Shown here in pieces: positions 57,801-64,000 of a stretch of 64,000 nucleotides of DNA (positions within the stretch are counted from its first letter, which is position 1; each line of letters begins with the position of its first letter). The notes beneath the pieces were generated by a model, which did not search any database, was not told where the DNA came from, and was given only the letters and a program-made list of their open reading frames with translations. Position numbers and translations under genes: made by a program. Source of the DNA: an uncultured Roseburia sp. (GTDB taxonomy: Bacteria > Bacillota > Clostridia > Lachnospirales > Lachnospiraceae); contig CANRYS010000002.1 of assembly GCA_947644305.1 (NCBI GenBank), positions 62,001 to 126,000 of the forward strand, written 5' to 3'.

Positions 57801-58280
57801 ATGCATATGGATTACTCTGGATTTGAGCCTGTGGTGGGCACAATTTTAAACATTAGCAGGGGAGGAGACTGCTGCAGTCAGATGATATCCCTCCGTACGG
57901 GAAATGGAATTGTCAACTTTCATGTGAATGCCGAGACATTGATCATTGATAACAGACAGTTGAGGCGGGGCATGCAGGTGGTGGCGTATTATGACCGCTA
58001 TCTGCCAGTGCCTCTTATTTTTCCGCCTCAGTACCAGGCCCAGCTCATAGCAGTACCAGGACGAAACGAGCAGATGGTGCTGCAGTTTTTTGACCGGAAC
58101 CTGCTGGCCGGGGACCGGTCTCTTCAACTGAACATCGGAGATAATACGTCAGTCAGGACGGTAAATGGCCAGAACTTTGGGTGCAACCCCGGCGGACATA
58201 TGCTTTTGGTGTTCTATTCGGTGACGACGAGAAGCCAGCCGCCGCAGACAACGCCGCGTCAGATCGTGGTATTGTGCTGA
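57801..58280 (+). CDS. Hypothetical protein (about 159 aa)
   Basis: ATG at 57801 or 57807, with a weak upstream AATAGGTG. The product is beta-rich: FEPVVGTILNISRGGDCCSQ, IDNRQLRRGMQVVAYYDRYL, PLIFPPQYQAQLIAVPGR. It resembles small OB-like cytoplasmic proteins of Clostridia with no known role. Its stop directly abuts the converging AraC gene stop. Confidence 0.65.
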   Translation: MHMDYSGFEPVVGTILNISRGGDCCSQMISLRTGNGIVNFHVNAETLIIDNRQLRRGMQVVAYYDRYLPVPLIFPPQYQAQLIAVPGRNEQMVLQFFDRNLLAGDRSLQLNIGDNTSVRTVNGQNFGCNPGGHMLLVFYSVTTRSQPPQTTPRQIVVLC

Positions 58281-59177
58281 TCAATTTTCCAGAATCATTT
58301 TGCGGTACTGGGTGGGGGAAAGGCCGGTTTCTTTCTTAAATACATTGGAAAAATAGTAAATATCATCATAACCCACATGAAGGGCGATGGTTTTTACCGG
58401 GAAATTGCCAGAGGTCAGCAGTACTTTTGCCTGGGAGATTCGTACCATGGTCAGGTAGGAAAAAATAGTCTGCCCCGTCTCTTTTTTAAAGATCCGGTTG
58501 ATGTAATCAAAATTACAGGTAAACTTTGCCTCGATGAGACGGCTCGAGAATTTTTCCGAATAATTATAATTGATCTCTCGCAGTAAATCATAGACGATAA
58601 AGGTAGAGCGTTTGATATTTCTATCTTCATTCGATAAGATCTGGTTTGAAAAGATGTGAGAGAGGTGGATCAACAGATCCAGCAGCAGGCATGAGGTCTG
58701 CAGATCAGAATGTTCTTTATAGGCATTAAAATACTGTTTTCCCCGGTTTAACAGGTGAAGGATCGTCTCATAAGCCATGTGGGATCTGGCGTGACAGAGC
58801 TTGGGAATGATGATGTGATCTGAAATATTTTTACCCTGCAGGGCTTTCATTTTGTTGTGCTTCAACAGTTCCTGCAGGGTTTGTTCGTCCATTTCGACGC
58901 CAGTCAGTGCGTCGATTTGAAAGTGGATATAAAAATAGGTACAGTGCTCGCTGATTTTATATCCATTATGTTCTTTTCCGGGTTCTAACAGCATCCAGTC
59001 TCCCTCTCTTAAATGATAGTGAATCTGATCTTCCATCAGATACATATCCCCTTTTACGATATAGAAAGCGATATATTCATCCGGTGTTCTGCGGAAATGA
59101 ATACAATCGTCCACGCTGATGGAATTAAAAAGATTTATCTGAGGAAACACGTAAGGTTTTACTTGGCAGATATACAT
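58281..59177 (-). CDS. AraC-family transcriptional regulator
   Basis: Minus-strand ATG at 59177 has AAAGGAGGATTCCGCC. The 298-residue protein has a cupin-type N-terminus (CIHFRRTPDEYIAFYIVKGD, HLREGDWMLLEPGKEHNGYK) that would bind a sugar and two AraC helix-turn-helix units (FSSRLIEAKFTCNFDYINRI; VKTIALHVGYDDIYYFSNVF). It diverges from the GH2 beta-galactosidase gene across a 200-bp gap and is probably its regulator. Confidence 0.92.
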   Translation of the reverse strand: MYICQVKPYVFPQINLFNSISVDDCIHFRRTPDEYIAFYIVKGDMYLMEDQIHYHLREGDWMLLEPGKEHNGYKISEHCTYFYIHFQIDALTGVEMDEQTLQELLKHNKMKALQGKNISDHIIIPKLCHARSHMAYETILHLLNRGKQYFNAYKEHSDLQTSCLLLDLLIHLSHIFSNQILSNEDRNIKRSTFIVYDLLREINYNYSEKFSSRLIEAKFTCNFDYINRIFKKETGQTIFSYLTMVRISQAKVLLTSGNFPVKTIALHVGYDDIYYFSNVFKKETGLSPTQYRKMILEN

Positions 59178-59380
59178 GGCGGAATCCTCCTTTCTGATTT
59201 TGCTCAATGGGCGGCCACGCCAGCTCAGTCCTATTATAACACAAAAAAAGGAAAAAGTCGCTATTTTATAAAAAAACTACTGCATTTACTATTGTAAAGA
59301 TGTCCCTTATTTAATATGCTTTTATATAATACGTACACGGTCTGGCAGTACCGGGCTGTGGGAAGAAGGGAGAAGGTATT

Positions 59381-62300
59381 GTGAAAAAAAGGATTATTGC
59401 AGGAGTTTTATGTGCCGTTTTTTGTATCACGTCACTTTGGGGACTGTCCCCGGTTACTCCACAGTTACAAGCCAGCGCAAAAGAAAACAAGGTAGAAGAG
59501 GGCGTTCCATGGAATGACACTCCGATGCCAGTTCTGGAGTCTGTCAGAGACAGCAGCGTGGCGCAGGAAACAAAGTTCACTCATAAGGAGTGGACCGGTG
59601 AGAGTGGATATGTGGACGCCTACGGGGAAACTGTGAATGCCGCAGATGTATATCGCATCAATGTTCAGGATGCCACGTCTTCGTCCACGCATTCGGTTCC
59701 CTACCACTCTGTGGACAAAGCCATCGAGGGGGCGGTGAATTACAAAAAAGAGGCGTCGGAGTATGTACAGTTTCTGACGGGGGAAAAGGAAGCCGACTGG
59801 GATCTGGTGGTGTTGCAGAACCAGACGAAAGCCCAGGCGGAGCAGTATAAAGATTTCTATAAAAAGGAATACGTGGTGCAGGGGGAGGATAAATGGAAAG
59901 AAGACCTCGTACTGCCGGCGAGCTGGACCAGCTATGGATTTGACAAGCCGATCTATGCCAATGTGCAGATGCCCTGGCAGAGTGCCTATGACCGGAGTGT
60001 AAAGGTTCCCAAGGCGCCGGTGAACTATAACCCGGTGGGCCTGTACCGGAAGACCTTTGATGTAAAGGATACCATGCTCCGTACCAACGGGCGGGTTTAT
60101 CTTTCCTTCCAGGGAGTAGAATCCTGTTATTATGTATATGTCAACGGAAAAGAGGTGGGGTACAGTGAGGATTCCTTTAGTCCCCACAGCTTTGATGTCA
60201 CTGATTATCTGACGGAGGATGGAAAGGATAACCTTCTGGCAGTAGAAGTACATAAGTTTTGTGACGGTACATGGATGGAGGGACAGGATATGATATACGA
60301 CGGCGGAATTTTCCGCGATGTGTATCTCTATTCCACTCCTCTGATCCACATAGAAGATTATCATGTTGTAACGGATCTCGATGAAGATTATAAGGATGCG
60401 GATCTGAACATCGATCTGGCTGTGAGCAATAGCAGTAGGGCAGATCTGTCGGATTACGCAGTGGATATCCAGCTCTACAATCCCGACGGCTCTGTGTTTA
60501 TGAATGGATACACCATCGATATTCCAGAAGTAAAAAGGGCGGCAGAGGATGGCGCCAGAACGACGGTGACTGCTTCCGGCTCCCATGCGGTGTATGGGCC
60601 CAAACTGTGGTCAGCGGAGCAGCCGAATCTGTATACCATGGTACTTACCTTATATCACAAATCAACGGGAGCTTATATCGAGAGTCTGTCCCAGCAGCTC
60701 GGGTTCCGGGAGATGGAATTTGTCAGCAGCGAAGTGAATTCCAACGGTCAGAGAAAGACGCAGGACAGTGAATTTCAGCCGATGAAGATCAACGGGAAGC
60801 CGATCCTTCTAAAAGGCACGAACCGGCACGATACAGATCCGCTTTATGGAAAATATGTCCCAGAAGCCACGGTTCGCCAGGATATTGAGACGATGAAGCG
60901 GTTCAATCTGAATGCGGTCCGGACCTCCCACTACAGCAACGACGAATATCTCTATTATTTATGTGATAAATATGGGATGTATGTCATGGCGGAGACCAAT
61001 GTGGAGTCTCATGCTCTTATGAACAAGGGAGATAGTCAGAAGCATTTTAAGAAAATGGTGATGGACCGGACGGTGACTGCCTACAACCGCTTAAAAGATC
61101 GGACCAGCGTGGTGATGTGGTCCACGGGAAATGAAAATTATTATAATTCAAACAAAAATTATGCCGACGGTATGTTTTATGATCTGATCCAATATTTCAA
61201 GGAAAAAGATCCCACCCGGCCGGTTCACTGCGAGAGTTCCGGCAATCAAAACGGTGTGGATATGGACAGTAATATGTATCCCACGGTGGGAACGGTAGAG
61301 GGGAAAGCAAAAGCAAATATGCCCTATGTCCTCTGCGAATATGACCACGCTATGGGAAATGCGGTGGGAAATATAAAGGAGTACTGGGATGCGATTCGCA
61401 GCTCAGACAATATGTTGGGTGGATTTATTTGGGACTGGGTGGACCAGTCCAGACTGGCAGAGCTTCCCCAGTTCAAATACGACTATTATTCCGAAGAATT
61501 CGCTCACAAGACATTGTATTCGGAGGAGGCAGAGGGAAAATACTACGCCTATGGCGGGGACTGGAAAGACCAGCCCAACGATGGTTCCTTCTGTGTGAAC
61601 GGTCTTGTTTCTCCCGACCGGGACGTCCAACCTGAGCTGTATGAGGTGAAATATATATACCAGAATTTCTGGTTTAGCGCCGGAGATATCGATCTGGCAA
61701 GAGGAAATGTGCATGTTTACAATGAGTCTTCCTTTGACAATATGGATCAATATAATCTGGTCTGGAAACTCAGCGAGGACGATACAGAGCTTGCCAGAGG
61801 CACAGAGTGCGTCGATGTGAAACCGAGAGAGGAGGCGGACATTTCTCTTTCTTATATGGATAAGCTGCCAGAAGAGCGCAAGGCGGGAGCGGAATATTAT
61901 CTGACCCTTGAGCTGCAGCTAAAGTCCGACACGTTATATGCGAAAGCCGGTCATGTGTTGGCCCACGAACAGTTTTTACTGCCGGAGACATTAGAACATG
62001 CCTCTTATCAGCCGGCAGCAGGAAATGTGGAGATTCAGGATGAGGATGGGGGGATCGCTGTAAACGGTACCGATTTTTCCTTTACCATCGACAAAGAGAG
62101 TGGGATGCTGAAAGATTATACATATCGTGGAACCCTTCTGATGTCAGAGGGACCAGTTCCGAATTTTTACCGTGCTCCTTTGAATAACGATGGTTCCCAT
62201 GATAAAAAGTGGAAGAGTGCAGCCAACAATCCTTCTCTGAAGGATTATGAGATTGAGGAAGAGGGCGACGGGCGCAGGATCATACGGACCACTCTTTCTT

Positions 62301-64000
62301 TCCCAGAGCAGCCTGGTCTTTATACTGCCCTGGATTACACCATTGAGGCGAATGGTGCGGTGACGGTGAAAATGACCAGCGATGCCACCGGCACATCCTT
62401 GGGGAATTATCTGAGGATCGGAACCAATATGCGTCTTCCGGGCGGCTACGAGAATATTACCTGGTATGGAGACGGTCCGGTAGAGTCCATGAGCGACCGA
62501 AATAATTTTGCCGTCGTCGGCAGATACCAGTCAACGGTATCGGAGATGTTTTATCCTTATCTGGATACTCAGGATACCGGTACACTGCCAGGGACAAAGT
62601 GGTTTACCGTCACCGATCCGAATCAAAAGGAGGCCCTTGTGGTAGCGGGAAGAGAAGATGTGGAGACGTCTGCTCTGCATTTCACGGTACAAGATCTGAC
62701 CAATGCCAGACATCCTTATCAACTGACGCCGGAGGATGACACGATTCTGTCTGTGAATCTCGCCTCCCAGGGCGCCGGAAATAAGAGTTGTGGCCCGGAC
62801 ACACTGGCGGAATATCTCATTCCAAATAACAAGGAATATTCCTATGAGTATACTCTTTTGCCCTATGATGTAGGAGCAGCACAGAACTTGACGGAGCTGA
62901 CAAGAGGATATCGGAATGTAGAAGTGTATGAGGGAAATCCTACCGTAAAAGCTTTTGAAAAGGAAGTGAAGGAGATCGTGGTCTATTCTTCTTCCCAGTT
63001 GGAGGCGCTGTTAGATCTCCAGGCGAGATACGAGGGAGATCCATCATACGTAGGTGAGGGAACCGTTCTCACAGCAGAGGAAAAATCTTTTGTGAGTGAA
63101 GAGGTTGTCCTGCTTCTCCAGCATAAGATCAAAGAGGCCCAGGACATGGCGGATCACCCGGCGGCTATCCTGTGGAAAGATCTGAGCAAGAACAAACTGG
63201 ATTCTTCTATGACTGGGGATTCCAAGTACACATTGGGGTATGACGAAGCAGAAAATGTAAGTTATCTCCGCGGTTATTTTGACCTGGATTCCGACCAGGC
63301 GAAGGAGGTCTTCGACCGGCAGTTTAAAGAGGGCAGAGCCTTTACGGTGGAAGCCTACCTGAACATGAATGGAAGCTACGATGAAATGAATATGATCTTC
63401 GGAAAGGGAGACCATACCATGGGATTCCGTGGGACTGGTTCCAGCCTGTATTTCTTTATCCATAATGGAACGGACTGGGAGACCTGCGAAGCCACTGGAC
63501 TCTATCTGGAGGGCTGGCATCATGTGGCGGCGATGTATTCTCCAGAAGAAAATGGCACGATCATGATCGCTCTGGATGGATCGGTGATCCAAAAGACAAC
63601 AGGTGTCGGAACCCCTTCTGACTCCGGCTATCCTTTTGGCATCGGCCACGATGCCCAGACAGACCGCACCGGAGATAACAGCTACGCGGCAGTTCGTGTG
63701 TACAACCGCGTGTTGTCAGAGGAAGAACTGCAGGGGCAGCGCGATTATGATCTGGGATATCGCAGCCAGCCAGCGGTTTCTTCATCGGATGAGGCGGCTG
63801 AGCTCTGGTATGAATTTGCCTGCAAGCCTGCCCTGGTACATTTCTCAAAGTCTAAAGTAAGTTTGGAGCCGGGAGGACCATCCAAAACCATAAGTGTCAC
63901 CGTTGCCCCGAGAAACTATCACAATGCGGCTCTTTCTGTTACATCGCAGAATGAAAGTGTTGTTACAGTAAAGGTGAATGGCTCCGAGATTGAATTAAAT
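59381..64000 (+). CDS. Secreted GH2 beta-galactosidase, multidomain, 3' end outside window
   Basis: GTG at 59381 follows GAAGGGAGAAGGTATT; a TATAAT at 59325-59330 is a possible -10. The frame is open for 1540 codons to the window end. It has a signal peptide (GVLCAVFCITSLWGLSP), GH2 sugar-binding and Ig domains, and the catalytic barrel with NRHDTDPLYGKYVPEATVRQ. Acid/base Glu is in WSTGNENYY (residue 585) and nucleophile in PYVLCEYDHAMGN (residue 653). A LacZ-type C-terminal domain, a LamG-like domain (about residues 1295-1440) and the start of an Ig-like domain follow. It hydrolyses galactosides outside the cell. Confidence 0.93.
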   Translation, partial: MKKRIIAGVLCAVFCITSLWGLSPVTPQLQASAKENKVEEGVPWNDTPMPVLESVRDSSVAQETKFTHKEWTGESGYVDAYGETVNAADVYRINVQDATSSSTHSVPYHSVDKAIEGAVNYKKEASEYVQFLTGEKEADWDLVVLQNQTKAQAEQYKDFYKKEYVVQGEDKWKEDLVLPASWTSYGFDKPIYANVQMPWQSAYDRSVKVPKAPVNYNPVGLYRKTFDVKDTMLRTNGRVYLSFQGVESCYYVYVNGKEVGYSEDSFSPHSFDVTDYLTEDGKDNLLAVEVHKFCDGTWMEGQDMIYDGGIFRDVYLYSTPLIHIEDYHVVTDLDEDYKDADLNIDLAVSNSSRADLSDYAVDIQLYNPDGSVFMNGYTIDIPEVKRAAEDGARTTVTASGSHAVYGPKLWSAEQPNLYTMVLTLYHKSTGAYIESLSQQLGFREMEFVSSEVNSNGQRKTQDSEFQPMKINGKPILLKGTNRHDTDPLYGKYVPEATVRQDIETMKRFNLNAVRTSHYSNDEYLYYLCDKYGMYVMAETNVESHALMNKGDSQKHFKKMVMDRTVTAYNRLKDRTSVVMWSTGNENYYNSNKNYADGMFYDLIQYFKEKDPTRPVHCESSGNQNGVDMDSNMYPTVGTVEGKAKANMPYVLCEYDHAMGNAVGNIKEYWDAIRSSDNMLGGFIWDWVDQSRLAELPQFKYDYYSEEFAHKTLYSEEAEGKYYAYGGDWKDQPNDGSFCVNGLVSPDRDVQPELYEVKYIYQNFWFSAGDIDLARGNVHVYNESSFDNMDQYNLVWKLSEDDTELARGTECVDVKPREEADISLSYMDKLPEERKAGAEYYLTLELQLKSDTLYAKAGHVLAHEQFLLPETLEHASYQPAAGNVEIQDEDGGIAVNGTDFSFTIDKESGMLKDYTYRGTLLMSEGPVPNFYRAPLNNDGSHDKKWKSAANNPSLKDYEIEEEGDGRRIIRTTLSFPEQPGLYTALDYTIEANGAVTVKMTSDATGTSLGNYLRIGTNMRLPGGYENITWYGDGPVESMSDRNNFAVVGRYQSTVSEMFYPYLDTQDTGTLPGTKWFTVTDPNQKEALVVAGREDVETSALHFTVQDLTNARHPYQLTPEDDTILSVNLASQGAGNKSCGPDTLAEYLIPNNKEYSYEYTLLPYDVGAAQNLTELTRGYRNVEVYEGNPTVKAFEKEVKEIVVYSSSQLEALLDLQARYEGDPSYVGEGTVLTAEEKSFVSEEVVLLLQHKIKEAQDMADHPAAILWKDLSKNKLDSSMTGDSKYTLGYDEAENVSYLRGYFDLDSDQAKEVFDRQFKEGRAFTVEAYLNMNGSYDEMNMIFGKGDHTMGFRGTGSSLYFFIHNGTDWETCEATGLYLEGWHHVAAMYSPEENGTIMIALDGSVIQKTTGVGTPSDSGYPFGIGHDAQTDRTGDNSYAAVRVYNRVLSEEELQGQRDYDLGYRSQPAVSSSDEAAELWYEFACKPALVHFSKSKVSLEPGGPSKTISVTVAPRNYHNAALSVTSQNESVVTVKVNGSEIELN

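Noticed and set aside
59465-60586. 373-codon minus-strand frame opposite the beta-galactosidase
   Set aside because: Antisense to clear GH2 coding sequence, without a ribosome site or domain.

Overview
The window looks like Gram-positive Clostridia, most likely a gut Lachnospiraceae member. The evidence is uniform GGAGG-type ribosome sites with frequent GTG and TTG starts, a recA-recX-rny block, a secreted multidomain GH10 xylanase and a secreted GH2 beta-galactosidase. It splits into an integrated phage (about 1 to 42,450) and host chromosome (about 42,455 to 64,000).

The prophage is a mosaic. A leftward XRE repressor (cut by the window start) faces a strong rightward promoter with an operator array. 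The early region follows: an HUH replication initiator, small proteins, a PAPS-reductase-like protein, VRR-NUC and HNH nucleases, a ParA/ParB pair and a sigma-like late regulator. The head module is lambda-like: Nu1-like and GpA terminase, portal, protease with a nested scaffold start, decoration protein and capsid. The tail module is P2-like and contractile: sheath, tube, a frameshifted tail chaperone, tape measure, hub and baseplate W/J/I. Lysis genes, a short leftward operon and an RHH regulator end the element.

The most interesting system is a diversity-generating retroelement (DGR) in the tail-fibre position. It consists of an Avd-like accessory gene (33111-33527), an adenine-rich template repeat (TR, 33548-33659), a structured spacer, and a YMDD reverse transcriptase (33833-35053). 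Its target gene (34989-36704) carries variable repeat VR1. All 12 differences between TR and VR1 over 112 bp fall at TR adenines. A second, remote repeat (VR2, 5699-5786) lies about 28 kb away in an early gene whose N-terminal half resembles nucleoside 2-deoxyribosyltransferases. Its 16 differences from the TR are also all at adenines. The DGR therefore appears to diversify a virion protein and a probably cytoplasmic early protein from one template. The RT frame has an in-frame TAG at codon 60, so this copy may be inactive, read through or mis-sequenced.

A second system is a phage regulon: nine copies of a 16-bp imperfect palindrome in three clusters. One copy per cluster sits exactly between the -35 and -10 of a promoter (near 8,050, 40,250 and 41,250). 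The RHH protein at 41401 is the natural candidate regulator.

The right end of the prophage interrupts a MacB-type ABC ATPase gene at its conserved PTGALDSKTG segment, leaving the 3' fragment and the intact permease gene. Host genes then run: recA (with a LexA-type box) and recX, with a duplicated recA tail between them; rny; GH10 xylanase (minus strand); a nuclease lipoprotein; an arylsulfotransferase-like lipoprotein; a LysR regulator and O-acetylhomoserine sulfhydrylase; tcdA-like and ttcA-like tRNA-modification genes; an AraC regulator; and a GH2 beta-galactosidase cut by the window end.
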